Below, one piece after another: positions 8,794 through 17,745 of a stretch of 64,000 nucleotides of DNA; the first letter of the stretch is position 1, and every line of letters begins with the position of its first letter. The DNA is from Streptococcus suis 10581 (GTDB taxonomy: Bacteria; Bacillota; Bacilli; Lactobacillales; Streptococcaceae). The position numbers and the translations under genes were made by a program. The DNA lies in the NCBI GenBank assembly GCA_000440235.1, contig ALKQ01000022.1, forward strand, positions 1 through 64,000. The letters run 5' to 3'. Below the pieces are notes generated by a model. It did no database searches and had not been told where the DNA came from. It worked only from the letters and a program-made list of their open reading frames with translations.

Positions 8794-10239
8794 ATGATTA
8801 CAATTGAACGTGTATTAGAAATATTGAAGGCGGATACTAACTTCTGCCATATCAAGCAAAATAACCAGACTGACAGCACATGGACGGATATCCAGTTTGA
8901 CGCCCTCAGCTATGACAGCCGGACTGTTAGCCCAACGACCCTCTTTTTTGCCAAGGGTTTGGCCTTTAAGAAGGAATTTTTGGAAAAGGCTATCGAGGTT
9001 GGGCTGGCTTTTTACGTGTCTGAAATCGACTATGAGGTCGGCATTCCTGCTATCATCGTCCACGACATCAAGCAGGCTATGAGCCTGATTGCCATGGAAT
9101 TTCATGGTCATCCCCAGAAACAGCTCAAACTCCTGGCCTTCACCGGCACCAAGGGTAAAACAACGGCGGCTTATTTTGCTTTTAACATTCTCAAACAGAG
9201 CCACAAGCCTGCCATGCTTTCGACCATGAACACCACTCTGGACGGCAAGACCTTCTTCAAGTCTGCCCTAACCACGCCTGAAAGCCTGGACCTCTTTGCC
9301 ATGATGGCGGAGGCGGTCAAGAACGGCATGACTCACTTAATTATGGAGGTGTCTAGCCAGGCCTATCTGGTCAAGCGGGTTTACAGGCTGACCTTTGATG
9401 TCGGCGTTTTTCTCAACATCAGCCCCGACCACATCGGCCCCATTGAGCACCCGACCTTCGAGGACTACTTCTACCATAAGCGTCTGTTGATGGACAATAG
9501 CAGAGCGGTTATTGTCAATGCTGGAATGGACCATTTTGAAGTCGTGAAAGAGCAAGTCAGCTCCAAAGACCATGACTTTTATGGACCGACTTCTGACAAC
9601 CAGATTAGCCAATCAGCAGGTTTTGACTTCACAGCGACTGGCAAATTGGCTGGCCATTACGACATCCAGCTGATTGGTGCCTTCAACCAAGAAAATGCCA
9701 TCGCAGCAGGACTGGCCTGTCTCCGTTTGGGAGCAAGTCTGGAAGATATTCACACAGGGATTGCCCAAACCAATGTCCCTGGTCGTATGGAAGTCCTGAC
9801 CCAGCAAAACGGAGCCAAGGTCTTCGTGGACTACGCCCACAATGGCGACAGTGTCAAGAAGCTGATTGATGTCGTCTTGGAACACCAGACAGGCAAGGTC
9901 ATCTTGATTTTAGGAGCTCCAGGTAACAAAGGAGAAAGTCGCCGCAAGGACTTCGGACTTCTACTCAATGACTATCCACAGATTGAGGTCATTCTGACAG
10001 CTGATGATCCCAACCGTGAAGATCCTGCTACTATCGCTGAACAAATCCGCGCCCACATGACCCGTCCAAGCGACCTTATCTTGGACCGGGAAGAAGCCAT
10101 TCGCACAGCTATGAGCCAGACGACTTCTTCTCAAGATGCCGTCATCATCGCAGGCAAAGGAGCTGACGCCTACCAGATTGTAAACGGCGAAAAGGCCGCC
10201 TATGACGGTGATTTGGAAGTAGCAAAACAATATTTGTAA
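8794..10239 (+). CDS. murE: UDP-N-acetylmuramoyl-tripeptide synthetase, L-lysine-adding
   Basis: A cytoplasmic Mur ligase of 481 aa that adds L-lysine to UDP-MurNAc-L-Ala-D-Glu in peptidoglycan synthesis. The ATP site is TGTKGKTT (about residues 115-122). The Mur middle-domain block TTPESLDLF and the C-terminal [15 protein letters not shown] follow. The substrate motif reads DDPNRED, which marks lysine-type enzymes; diaminopimelate-type enzymes carry DNPR. The start has no ribosome-binding site but has a promoter directly upstream. A terminator follows at 10246, so it appears to be a single-gene unit. Confidence 0.95.
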   Translation: MITIERVLEILKADTNFCHIKQNNQTDSTWTDIQFDALSYDSRTVSPTTLFFAKGLAFKKEFLEKAIEVGLAFYVSEIDYEVGIPAIIVHDIKQAMSLIAMEFHGHPQKQLKLLAFTGTKGKTTAAYFAFNILKQSHKPAMLSTMNTTLDGKTFFKSALTTPESLDLFAMMAEAVKNGMTHLIMEVSSQAYLVKRVYRLTFDVGVFLNISPDHIGPIEHPTFEDYFYHKRLLMDNSRAVIVNAGMDHFEVVKEQVSSKDHDFYGPTSDNQISQSAGFDFTATGKLAGHYDIQLIGAFNQENAIAAGLACLRLGASLEDIHTGIAQTNVPGRMEVLTQQNGAKVFVDYAHNGDSVKKLIDVVLEHQTGKVILILGAPGNKGESRRKDFGLLLNDYPQIEVILTADDPNREDPATIAEQIRAHMTRPSDLILDREEAIRTAMSQTTSSQDAVIIAGKGADAYQIVNGEKAAYDGDLEVAKQYL

Positions 10240-10245
10240 CATACG

Positions 10246-10273
10246 GTCCTTGTTCACAGACAAGGACTTTTTT
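10246..10273 (+). terminator. Terminator after murE
   Basis: GTCCTTG / CAAGGAC stem with an 8-base loop followed by six T. Confidence 0.85.
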
Positions 10274-10291
10274 ATAACGATTCTCATTAAA
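10273..10291. promoter_or_regulatory. Fur-box-like operator upstream of fhuCDBG
   Basis: TATAACGATTCTCATTAAA matches about 13 of 19 positions of the Fur consensus GATAATGATAATCATTATC. It lies just upstream of the promoter of an iron-transport operon, so iron-dependent repression is a reasonable inference. Confidence 0.5.
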
Positions 10292-10312
10292 TTAAAATTT
10301 TCAGAAAACTCT

Positions 10313-10340
10313 TTGTTTTGGTGGATTTTTTTGATATAAT
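10313..10340 (+). promoter_or_regulatory. Promoter of the fhuCDBG operon
   Basis: TTGTTT (10313-10318), 16-base spacer, extended -10 TGATATAAT (TATAAT at 10335-10340). Confidence 0.7.
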
Positions 10341-10390
10341 ACTGGTCGGAACAAATTATTAATAAATCATATTCTGGTAAGGAGGAGTTT

Positions 10391-11176
10391 GTGTCTTCGA
10401 TTCAAGCGGAAAATATCCAAGTCTCTTACGACAATCGGATTATTATTGATGAATTATCAACAAGTATTCCAAAAGGAAGTATAACGACGATCATTGGTGC
10501 CAATGGCTGTGGAAAATCGACCTTGCTTAAGGCGTTGACAAGGATTATCCCTGTTCAAGAAGGGGCTATCTATTTAGATGGACAAGCCATTTCACAACTA
10601 CCAACCAAAGAAGTCGCAAAAAAATTGGCCCTGCTCCCTCAGGTCTTAGAAGCGACAGAAGGGATTTCCGTTTATGAACTGGTCTCCTATGGTCGCTTTC
10701 CGCATCAAAATGGACTGGGACATCTCACTGATCAGGATAGAGAGAAAATCAACTGGGCCTTGGAAGTCACCCAGACCGCTCCCTACGCTAGGTTACCAGT
10801 TGATGATTTATCAGGTGGTCAGAGGCAACGGGTTTGGATTGCGATGGCACTTGCCCAAGATACGGATACCATTTTCTTAGATGAACCAACAACCTATCTT
10901 GATCTCAATCATCAATTGGAAGTCTTAGAACTTTTAAAAGAACTGAATCAAAGCCGACAGAAAACCATTGTGATGGTCCTTCACGATGTCAATTTATCAG
11001 CTCGATTTTCAGATTATATGATTGCCATGAAAGAGGGAGATATTCGCTACCATGGGTCTGTGTCCAATATGATGACAACTGAGATACTGAGGGACATTTT
11101 TAGCATTGAACCTCAATTGATGCAGGTTGCTGGTCAAGATTACCCTATTTTGCTAACTTACGATTTAAAAAAATAA
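10391..11176 (+). CDS. fhuC: Iron-siderophore ABC transporter ATP-binding protein
   Basis: This is the cytoplasmic ATPase of a ferric-siderophore importer (261 aa). The Walker A sequence is GANGCGKST (about residues 36-44), the ABC signature LSGGQRQRV, and Walker B TIFLDEPTTYLDL, followed by the switch His in VLHDVNLS. It begins with GTG seven bases after GGAGG. It is the first gene of a four-gene run whose order C-D-B-G matches the fhuCDBG operon of Streptococcus agalactiae, hence the symbols; the actual ligand (hydroxamate or other) is inferred only from that. Confidence 0.88.
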   Translation: MSSIQAENIQVSYDNRIIIDELSTSIPKGSITTIIGANGCGKSTLLKALTRIIPVQEGAIYLDGQAISQLPTKEVAKKLALLPQVLEATEGISVYELVSYGRFPHQNGLGHLTDQDREKINWALEVTQTAPYARLPVDDLSGGQRQRVWIAMALAQDTDTIFLDEPTTYLDLNHQLEVLELLKELNQSRQKTIVMVLHDVNLSARFSDYMIAMKEGDIRYHGSVSNMMTTEILRDIFSIEPQLMQVAGQDYPILLTYDLKK

Positions 11177-11188
11177 TAAGGAGAAAAA

Positions 11189-12118
11189 ATGAAAAAGTTT
11201 TTAGCTATTTTTAGTTTATTTGTTGGGCTGATTTTCTTAACAGCTTGTTCTACCTCTTCCTCTTCAACAGACGTAGAACTGTCTAGCATGCCAAAGATTG
11301 AAGGCATTACTTACCACGGTGACATTCCTAAAAATCCTAAAAAAGTTGTCAACTTTGCTTACTCTTACACAGGCTATCTCTTACAATTAGGAATTGATGT
11401 ATCTAGCTATAGTCTAGATTTAGAGAAAAATAGTCCCGTCTTTGGAGACAAACTAAAGGATGTTCCACAATTGACAACGGCAGATACAGAAGCGATTGCC
11501 GCACAAAAGCCAGATGTCATTCTAGTATTTGCTGGTGATGATAACTTAGAAACACTGAAAGAAATTGCTCCAGTTATTGAAATCACTTATGGAAAGAGTG
11601 ACTACTTGAAAATGCTGACAGATATTGGTCAGATTTTTGGAAAAGAAAAGGAAGCGCAAGCCTGGTTAGATCAATGGGATAAGAAAGTTGCTACTGCGAA
11701 AGAGGAATTGAAAGGATTGATTGATACAAGTTCAACATTTACCGTCATGGACTTCTTCGATAAGAACATCTTCCTTTATGGTAATAACTTTGGTCGTGGT
11801 GGAGAATTAATCTATCGCGCTCTCGGTTTTGCCGCTCCTGCAAAGGTTCAAGAAGACATCATCAATAAAGAAGGCTGGTTTGGGGTATCTCAAGAAGCTC
11901 TTCCAGAATATGTTGGCGACTATGTCCTTGTTAACGTCAATGATAAAACAAAAGAAGCAGCTGCCTCTCTCAAAGAAAGTGATATTTGGAAAAATCTACC
12001 TGCTGTAAAGAATGGTCACGTCATCGAGATAGACTATAACCTCTTCTACTTCTCCGATCCGATGTCTTTAGATTTACAAATTGACGCCTTTGTCTCAGAA
12101 ATTCAAAAACTTCAGTAA
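11189..12118 (+). CDS. fhuD: Iron-siderophore substrate-binding lipoprotein
   Basis: A 309-aa lipoprotein that captures the ferric siderophore outside the membrane and delivers it to the permease. The signal ends in a lipobox LTAC with Cys20 as the lipidation site. The rest fits a class III binding protein: two lobes, with DTEAIAAQKPDVILV typical of the FepB/FhuD family and a central rigid helix. It has a strong AAGGAG site and starts 12 bases after fhuC. Confidence 0.85.
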   Translation: MKKFLAIFSLFVGLIFLTACSTSSSSTDVELSSMPKIEGITYHGDIPKNPKKVVNFAYSYTGYLLQLGIDVSSYSLDLEKNSPVFGDKLKDVPQLTTADTEAIAAQKPDVILVFAGDDNLETLKEIAPVIEITYGKSDYLKMLTDIGQIFGKEKEAQAWLDQWDKKVATAKEELKGLIDTSSTFTVMDFFDKNIFLYGNNFGRGGELIYRALGFAAPAKVQEDIINKEGWFGVSQEALPEYVGDYVLVNVNDKTKEAAASLKESDIWKNLPAVKNGHVIEIDYNLFYFSDPMSLDLQIDAFVSEIQKLQ

Positions 12119-12131
12119 AAGGACTGGATAT

Positions 12132-13157
12132 ATGAACAAACTAGTAAGTTCTCGTTATCCCAAAACAAAGCCAAAGAATATTTGGCTTGTTTTTTTCATC
12201 ATCTGTCTTTCTTTCATAGCTGGAGTCTATCTTAGTTTACGCTTTGGAGCTATTTCTTATAGCCACCAACAACTGATAGAAACCCTAAAGCATCCACTGA
12301 CAGATTCTTCCGCTCAGGATGTTATCATCGATTTACGCTTGCCTAGAATGGTAGCCGCCATCTTGGTGGGAGCTGCCATGGCCCAAGCTGGGGCAATGAT
12401 GCAAGGAATTACACGCAATCCGATTGCCGATCCTGGCTTATTAGGAATCAATGCTGGAGCAGGACTTGCTCTCATTGTTGCCTATGCTCTATTCGGCGGT
12501 TTGCACTACAGTCAAATTTTATTAATATGTTTACTGGGCTCCTGTCTGGCAGCCGGTCTAGTCTTTGGTCTAGCTTATCAGGTGCAAAAAGGCTACAATC
12601 AACTACGTTTAATTTTATCTGGCGCCATGGTAGCAAGTCTATTTTCTGCTATTGGTCAGGCTATTACTATCTACTTTGATTTATCAACTGCAGTGATTGG
12701 CTGGCAAGCAGGGGGATTGGTACAGGTAAACTGGAAGATGCTGGCCATCATCGCTCCTCTTATCATCATCGGCCTCATCCTTGCTCAACTCTTTTCGCAT
12801 CAGCTGACCATCCTGAGTCTCAACGAAACCGTTGCTAAAAATCTAGGTCAACGAACCTTACTGATGACCTTGGTTTTGTTGGGAATTGTCCTTCTACTCT
12901 CAGCTTCTGCGGTAGCTCTTGTGGGCTCACTTTCTTTTATCGGGCTCATTATTCCTCACTTTATCCGAATGTTTACAGGGAAAAATTACAAGCTACTCTT
13001 GCCATTAACTGCCTTTGCAGGGGCTAGTTTCCTCATCTGGGTAGATTTGGTTTGTCGTTCTATCAATCCACCTGTTGAAACTCCCATTAGCGCAGTCATC
13101 AGTATCATTGGTCTCCCTTGCTTCCTATGGTTGATTAGAAAGGAGAAACACTTTTGA
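12132..13157 (+). CDS. fhuB: Iron-siderophore ABC permease, FecCD family
   Basis: Integral membrane subunit (341 aa) of the BtuC/FecCD family with about nine or ten hydrophobic helices. The family blocks RLPRMVAAILVGAAMAQAGAMM, ITRNPIADPGLLGINAGAGLA and SLSFIGLIIPHFIRM are all present. I start at the ATG of MNKLVSS (12132), preceded by AAGG. A longer frame begins inside fhuD and lacks a site. The stop overlaps the fhuG start by four bases. Confidence 0.87.
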   Translation: MNKLVSSRYPKTKPKNIWLVFFIICLSFIAGVYLSLRFGAISYSHQQLIETLKHPLTDSSAQDVIIDLRLPRMVAAILVGAAMAQAGAMMQGITRNPIADPGLLGINAGAGLALIVAYALFGGLHYSQILLICLLGSCLAAGLVFGLAYQVQKGYNQLRLILSGAMVASLFSAIGQAITIYFDLSTAVIGWQAGGLVQVNWKMLAIIAPLIIIGLILAQLFSHQLTILSLNETVAKNLGQRTLLMTLVLLGIVLLLSASAVALVGSLSFIGLIIPHFIRMFTGKNYKLLLPLTAFAGASFLIWVDLVCRSINPPVETPISAVISIIGLPCFLWLIRKEKHF

Positions 13158-14155
13158 TAAGACATCACAACTATCTAAAAATATTCGCATTCCTGCTGAT
13201 CCTTTTATTTATCATTTTCCTACTTTCCTTATCTATCGGCTATAGCAATTCATCCTTTTCGGATCTCATCGACATCATGAGTGGGCGTGCCAGTTCATCG
13301 ACTCTACTGATCATTGGGCGAATTCGCTTACCTAGAATAATCGCCTCCATTATCGGAGGGGCTTCTCTGGCTTTGGCGGGTTTGTTGCTACAAACTTTGA
13401 CCCGCAATCCTCTGGCAGATTCTGGAATATTAGGAATCAACGCAGGAGCTGGTCTTGTTGTGGCACTATTTGTCGGTCTCTCTTCAAAAATCAGCCCTGT
13501 CTTATTGAGTCTCATGCCTCTATTTGCTATGATGGGCGGTGGATTAACCATTTTTCTAGTTTACTGGATTGCACGTAAGAAGCTGTACGGCATCCATCCT
13601 GCACGCTTAATTATCACGGGAGTTGGAATTTCGAGCATGCTGTCTGGTATCATGGTCAGCATCATCAGCCAATTAGATGACTTTAAGATGGAATACATTG
13701 TCCAGTGGCTCAGCGGTCGAGTAAATGGTGGAGATTGGAAAACTATCGCAATCTATACTCCTCTTCTTCTATTGGTGTGGATGGCAACGTTTAGTCGAAG
13801 TCGCTCACTCAATATTATGAATCTAAACGACCAGACAGCCATGGCTTTGGGACTCCACTTACAACGTGAAAGGCGGACTACCTTGGTATCGGCTACCGCC
13901 CTAGCCTCTCTTAGTGTCATTTTAGTTGGTAATATCACCTTCGTTGGTCTCATTGCTGGTCACATTGTGCGCAAATGGTTAGGAAATGACCATCGTGTCA
14001 TCATTCCAGCTACTATGATAATAGGAAGCTTCATTCTACTTCTAGCGGATACCATAGGACGAGTACTACTTGTCGGAACAGGCATCCCAACCGGCATCAT
14101 CGTCTCCCTTATCGGCGCTCCCTATTTTCTGTGGTTACTAAAACAAGAAGGCTAG
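13154..14155 (+). CDS. fhuG: Iron-siderophore ABC permease, FecCD family
   Basis: Second permease subunit (333 aa), paralogous to fhuB: RLPRIIASIIGGASLALAG, LTRNPLADSGILGINAGAGL, ITFVGLIAGHIVRKW. It probably pairs with FhuB as a heterodimer on an FhuC dimer. Translation starts with TTG, which overlaps the fhuB stop as TTGA after an AAAGGAG site. A strong two-way terminator covers its stop codon and ends the operon. Confidence 0.87.
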   Translation: MIRHHNYLKIFAFLLILLFIIFLLSLSIGYSNSSFSDLIDIMSGRASSSTLLIIGRIRLPRIIASIIGGASLALAGLLLQTLTRNPLADSGILGINAGAGLVVALFVGLSSKISPVLLSLMPLFAMMGGGLTIFLVYWIARKKLYGIHPARLIITGVGISSMLSGIMVSIISQLDDFKMEYIVQWLSGRVNGGDWKTIAIYTPLLLLVWMATFSRSRSLNIMNLNDQTAMALGLHLQRERRTTLVSATALASLSVILVGNITFVGLIAGHIVRKWLGNDHRVIIPATMIIGSFILLLADTIGRVLLVGTGIPTGIIVSLIGAPYFLWLLKQEG

Positions 14156-14175
14156 ATGACTCCAGCCTTCTTGTT
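14142..14175. terminator. Bidirectional terminator between fhuG and the peroxidase gene
   Basis: A perfect 12-base inverted repeat (AACAAGAAGGCT / AGCCTTCTTGTT) with a 10-base loop overlaps the stop codons of both convergent genes. T-rich flanks lie on both sides. Confidence 0.85.
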
Positions 14176-14653
14176 ATTTTTCTAGGTAAAGTTCAATATC
14201 CTCTTTAAGTTTTAATGGACTAGTTGTTGGTAAATATCGTTTGACCACACGCCCTTGTCTATCCACCAAAAACTTGGTAAAATTCCACTCAATTCGACCT
14301 CCTAATAAGGTTGATTTTTCTTTCTTAAGATAGCGATATAGCGGACTAGCTTCAGATCCATTCACAGCAATTTTAGCAAAACGAGGAAAAGTTGTACCAT
14401 AATTCAAGCTACAGGTCTGATTGATGTCTTCAGCAGAACCGGGAGCCTGATTTAAAAATTGATTACAAGGGAAATCCAACACTACAAAACCTTTGTCTTT
14501 ATAGCTATCATATAGCTCCTGTAGTTCCTTGTATTGTGGTGCCAATCCACAACCTGGCGCTGTATTGACTATAAGTAAAACTTGTCCTTGATACTCAGCC
14601 ATGGACTGATCTGTTCCATCTTGTTTTTGTACTGTAAAATCATAAATGCTCAT
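14174..14653 (-). CDS. Glutathione peroxidase family protein (thiol peroxidase)
   Basis: A 159-aa thioredoxin-fold peroxidase that reduces hydroperoxides. The peroxidatic cysteine is Cys35 in NTAPGCGLAPQYKELQ. The family tetrad residues are in FPCNQFLNQAPGS and WNFTKFLVDRQGRV. Bacterial members of this type usually use thioredoxin, so the glutathione name may mislead. The start is the ATG at 14653 after AGGAGG; a longer frame would overlap the upstream gene. It lies 13 bases behind the pseudouridine synthase and is probably cotranscribed with it. Confidence 0.88.
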   Translation of the reverse strand: MSIYDFTVQKQDGTDQSMAEYQGQVLLIVNTAPGCGLAPQYKELQELYDSYKDKGFVVLDFPCNQFLNQAPGSAEDINQTCSLNYGTTFPRFAKIAVNGSEASPLYRYLKKEKSTLLGGRIEWNFTKFLVDRQGRVVKRYLPTTSPLKLKEDIELYLEK

Positions 14654-14666
14654 TATATATCCTCCT

Positions 14667-15383
14667 CTAGTCAAAATAAGTGAATAAATGTTCCATTTCA
14701 TTTGGTGTGAGTTGTCTGTATGCACCTCGTTCCAAATCCCCCAGTTCAAAACCACCAAAGGAAATCCGCTTGAGATAAGTGACCTTGACACCATAGGCTA
14801 AAAACATCTTTTTGACCTGATGAAATTTCCCTTCTGCCAGCTTGATGGTCGCTCTGCTATGGTCCAAAGAAGCCTCCAAGACAGTCAAATCTGCGGGCTG
14901 GCAACGAGTGCCGTCCAAAAAGGTAACTCCTGAGGCAAAAAATGTCGGGGCATCCAGACCCAAGGGGCCGTTGACCTCCACATAGTAGACCTTGTCCACA
15001 TGGTGACTGGGGTGGAGCATGCGGTAACCCAGAGGTCCGTTGTTGGTGATGAGGACTAGACCTTCGGTGTCCCTGTCTAGGCGACCGACTGGATAGAGCC
15101 CTTCCCTACGGTCTTTCAGAGAAATCAAGTCGATGACAGTCTGATGCTCCTGGTCTGTCACAGCAGAAACGACTCCTGCTGGTTTATGGAGCAAATAATA
15201 GGCAGAACCCTCTAAGGCAACTTTTTTACCCGAAACTTGGATAGTTTGTAACTCTGGGTCAACAATCTGGCTTAGGCTTTGAGCTGCTTGTCCGTTAATC
15301 TTGATTTGCTGGGCTCTGAAAAGTTTTTTAACTTGCTTACGCGAGCCAACTTTGGCTTTCTCTAAACATTTGTCCAATCTCAT
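14667..15383 (-). CDS. rsuA: 16S rRNA pseudouridine synthase, RsuA family
   Basis: A 238-aa enzyme with an N-terminal S4 RNA-binding domain (MRLDKCLEKAKVGSRKQVKK..., residues 1-60) and an RsuA/RluB catalytic domain. The nucleophilic Asp is in GRLDRDTEGLVLIT. Expected to isomerise a uridine of 16S rRNA; the exact position is inferred from family only. The ATG has no Shine-Dalgarno and sits six bases after a TACAAT box. Confidence 0.87.
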   Translation of the reverse strand: MRLDKCLEKAKVGSRKQVKKLFRAQQIKINGQAAQSLSQIVDPELQTIQVSGKKVALEGSAYYLLHKPAGVVSAVTDQEHQTVIDLISLKDRREGLYPVGRLDRDTEGLVLITNNGPLGYRMLHPSHHVDKVYYVEVNGPLGLDAPTFFASGVTFLDGTRCQPADLTVLEASLDHSRATIKLAEGKFHQVKKMFLAYGVKVTYLKRISFGGFELGDLERGAYRQLTPNEMEHLFTYFD

Positions 15384-15389
15384 GGGACT

Positions 15390-15398
15390 ATTGTATCA
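15390..15398 (-). promoter_or_regulatory. Extended -10 of the rsuA promoter, probably leaderless
   Basis: Minus-strand TGATACAAT (TACAAT at 15395-15390). Six bases lie between it and the rsuA ATG at 15383, so the mRNA probably begins at the start codon. Confidence 0.5.
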
Positions 15399-15411
15399 CA
15401 AATCATATAGC

Positions 15412-15439
15412 TTGACTCTTTTTGAAAAAGGTTTATAAT
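15412..15439 (+). promoter_or_regulatory. Promoter of the glutathionyl-hydroquinone reductase-like gene
   Basis: TTGACT (15412-15417), 16-base spacer, TATAAT (15434-15439). Confidence 0.75.
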
Positions 15440-15467
15440 ACTAGTTAGTGATATATTTTTTTACAAA

Positions 15468-15504
15468 GGAAATCCAATCATCCTATTGGATTTCCCATTT
15501 TTTC
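15468..15504 (+). terminator. Terminator-like hairpin in the 5' leader (possible attenuator)
   Basis: A perfect 11-base inverted repeat GGAAATCCAAT / ATTGGATTTCC with a 6-base loop is followed by CATTTTTTC. It lies between the promoter at 15412-15439 and the gene at 15522, so it must be read through for expression. Confidence 0.6.
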
Positions 15505-15521
15505 AGTAAGGGAGAAAATTC

Positions 15522-16478
15522 ATGGGACTTTTACAAGATGGCAAATGGGTAGATCAGTGGTATGATACCAAGTCAACAGGCGGTAAATTTGTTCGGAGTG
15601 TCACGCAATTTCGCAACTGGATTACTCCAGATGGACAGGCAGGTCCGACAGGAAAAGGCGGTTTCAAGGCCGAGTCTGGTCGCTACCACCTCTATATTTC
15701 TCTGGCTTGTCCTTGGGCTAGTCGGACCTTGATTATGAGAAAATTGAAGGGCTTGGAAGACCATATTTCCTTGTCTGTCGTTCATCCTCTCATGTTAGAA
15801 AATGGCTGGACATTTGAAGATGGTCCTGGTGTTATCAAGGATACCCTCTTTAACAGCGATTATCTCTATCAGGTATATTTGAAGGCTGATCCACACTATT
15901 CTGGTCGGGTGACCGTGCCTGTCTTGTGGGATAAGAAAACCAATACCATCGTCAGCAACGAGTCTGCCGAGATTATGCGGATGTTCAATACCGCCTTCAA
16001 TGACATCACGGGCAATCAGGATGATTATTATCCAGCAGACTTGCAGGCTGAGATTGATGCTATGAATGACTTTGTCTATCCAAACATCAACAACGGTGTC
16101 TACAAGGCAGGCTTTTCAACCAATCAGAAAGTCTATGAAAAAGAAGTCAAAAATCTCTTTGCTGCCTTGGATAAACTAGAAGAGCATTTAGCTGATAAGA
16201 ACTATCTGGTTGGCAACCAGCTGACAGAGGCCGATATTCGACTCTTTACCACTTTGGTACGATTCGACCCTGTTTACTTTGGGCATTTCAAATGCAATAT
16301 CAAGGCCTTGGTTGATTATCCAAACTTGTGGGATTATACCAAGCGGATTTACAACCACTCTGGTATTGCGGAGACGGTTGACTTTGACCATATCAAGCAG
16401 CACTACTACGGTAGCCACAAAACCATTAACCCAACAGGTATTGTCCCAGTCGGACCAGACTTGGACTGGACGCTCTAA
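15522..16478 (+). CDS. Glutathionyl-hydroquinone reductase-like / omega-class glutathione transferase (YqjG/ECM4 family)
   Basis: A 318-aa cytoplasmic protein of the Xi-class glutathione transferase family, which reduces glutathionyl-quinones. The catalytic Cys63 is in LACPWASRTLIMRKLKGLE. The thioredoxin-like half is followed by an all-helical C-terminal half (LVGNQLTEADIRLFTTLVRF). It has a GGGAGA ribosome site. The leader contains a strong terminator-like hairpin, suggesting conditional expression. Physiological substrate unknown. Confidence 0.85.
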   Translation: MGLLQDGKWVDQWYDTKSTGGKFVRSVTQFRNWITPDGQAGPTGKGGFKAESGRYHLYISLACPWASRTLIMRKLKGLEDHISLSVVHPLMLENGWTFEDGPGVIKDTLFNSDYLYQVYLKADPHYSGRVTVPVLWDKKTNTIVSNESAEIMRMFNTAFNDITGNQDDYYPADLQAEIDAMNDFVYPNINNGVYKAGFSTNQKVYEKEVKNLFAALDKLEEHLADKNYLVGNQLTEADIRLFTTLVRFDPVYFGHFKCNIKALVDYPNLWDYTKRIYNHSGIAETVDFDHIKQHYYGSHKTINPTGIVPVGPDLDWTL

Positions 16479-16485
16479 CAGACAA

Positions 16486-16508
16486 GGGGAGATGACAGTC
16501 TCCCTTTT
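16486..16508 (+). terminator. Terminator after the glutathione transferase-like gene
   Basis: GGGAGA / TCTCCC stem with a 6-base loop, then TTTTC. Confidence 0.7.
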
Positions 16509-16512
16509 CGTA

Positions 16513-16521
16513 TGGTATAAT
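16513..16521 (+). promoter_or_regulatory. Extended -10 promoter of the ltrA pseudogene
   Basis: TGGTATAAT, 28 bases before the ATG; no clear -35 box. Confidence 0.5.
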
Positions 16522-16549
16522 ATTTCAGATTTTTTTAAAGGAGATTTCT

Positions 16550-17656
16550 ATGTCTGAAATTATCGCAAAACGCGTATCCAACTATGAATTATTTTATGAT
16601 TTGGTCTTTGTATTAGCTACTTCTTCACTGACTGGCTTGCTACACGGGAACCACATCGGTTTCAAGGAAGCTACAACATTTATCACTGCAAACTTGATTA
16701 TTATGACCTTGTGAATGAATGAAACCATCTATCTCAATAAATATGGCGAACGGGATTTTCTGGATATTTTCACCATTATTCCATCCATGTATCTGATTGG
16801 AAATATGTCACTTAATTTTAGCAACGATTTTGCACAAACAGCTCTGCCATTTAACACCTTTTTAACCTTGTCTTATGTCATTATTCTCCTACAATATTAC
16901 TTAAGAGGAAGACGGATTGGCTTTAATGAGGACATCAAAGCAACCTTGCAGATGCTGGCGACTTATATTGCTGTCTTTGCCGGTGCAACTTTGTTGGTCA
17001 TCTTCAAGCTATGGACCAATGATGAACGGATGCTGATTGTCTATATTATTCCCTTCTTGATTTCCTTCTTCTTCCAAAAGAGAATGAGTCATGACCCCAT
17101 CAACTTCCCACACATGGTAGAACGCTGCCAGCTGATTACTATTATCACCTTTGGTGAAACAGTCATTGCGATTTTGAAGAATTATCCGATTCAGACACAT
17201 CTACTCACTAGTGTTCTCTTCTTCTTGACAATGGCTTTCTCCTTTATGTTTTACATTTCGCAAACCTATCCATCACCGCAAGGCAGATGCGACTGTTCTG
17301 CTATACGCTCACTTGGTGATTGTTCTTGGCTTGAATTTCTTCACAGTGGCAATGGAGCTTTTCCCTAGTCATCATAATGATTTTCGGCCTTGCCCATGCT
17401 GATTGTAGGAAACCTTATCTTCTATAGTGGTATCCTTTCGACCTCCTTCTATAATCAACAAGTCCATCAAGTTGGTAGGAAAGGGCTGTTCATCTATGCT
17501 CTCATTTTACTAATGGGAAATGTTGCCTTATTGCTGGATGGTCATTCAAATATCCTACTATTTGTTATCTTAAACCTGCTCTCACACGCTATGGTTGCCT
17601 ATCATGTTATTCGCTTCCGCAAAGCCAACCACAGTTTGTTGGGGGAAGATATATAA
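16550..17656 (+). pseudogene. ltrA (low temperature requirement A family membrane protein), disrupted by a stop and two frameshifts
   Basis: The ATG at 16550 follows AAAGGAG, and the product resembles the multi-pass LtrA family (YELFYDLVFVLATSSLT at the N terminus). Three lesions are visible. Codon 55 is TGA at 16712, most likely from a TGG, and the same frame continues at once. An extra C near 17270 shifts the frame after FYISQTY; the shifted frame continues with HHRKADATVLLYAHLVIVLG. A base is missing in the T run at about 17381-17384, which returns to the original frame (ALPMLIVGNLIFYSG). The full extent, about 369 codons, suits the family. Promoter, ribosome site and terminator remain, so decay is recent. 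The function of LtrA is not established. Confidence 0.85.
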
Positions 17657-17685
17657 TCATTCAGTTTATTACAGTAAAAGAACAA

Positions 17686-17730
17686 AAAAAGCAAGGAGAC
17701 TTCCTAATTCAAAGCCTTCTTGCTTTTTAT
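17686..17730. terminator. Bidirectional terminator between ltrA and dltD
   Basis: AAAAAGCAAG / CTTGCTTTTT inverted repeat with T-rich flanks on both strands, between two convergent genes. Confidence 0.8.
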
Positions 17731-17745
17731 TATAACTGTATCTAA

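Noticed and set aside
8815..9204. 129-codon minus-strand frame inside murE
   Set aside because: Antisense to the conserved MurE N terminus; a shadow frame.
16712..16714. TGA in ltrA as a selenocysteine codon
   Set aside because: No SECIS-like structure is apparent, streptococci of this type do not use selenocysteine, and two frameshifts follow, so a pseudogene is simpler.
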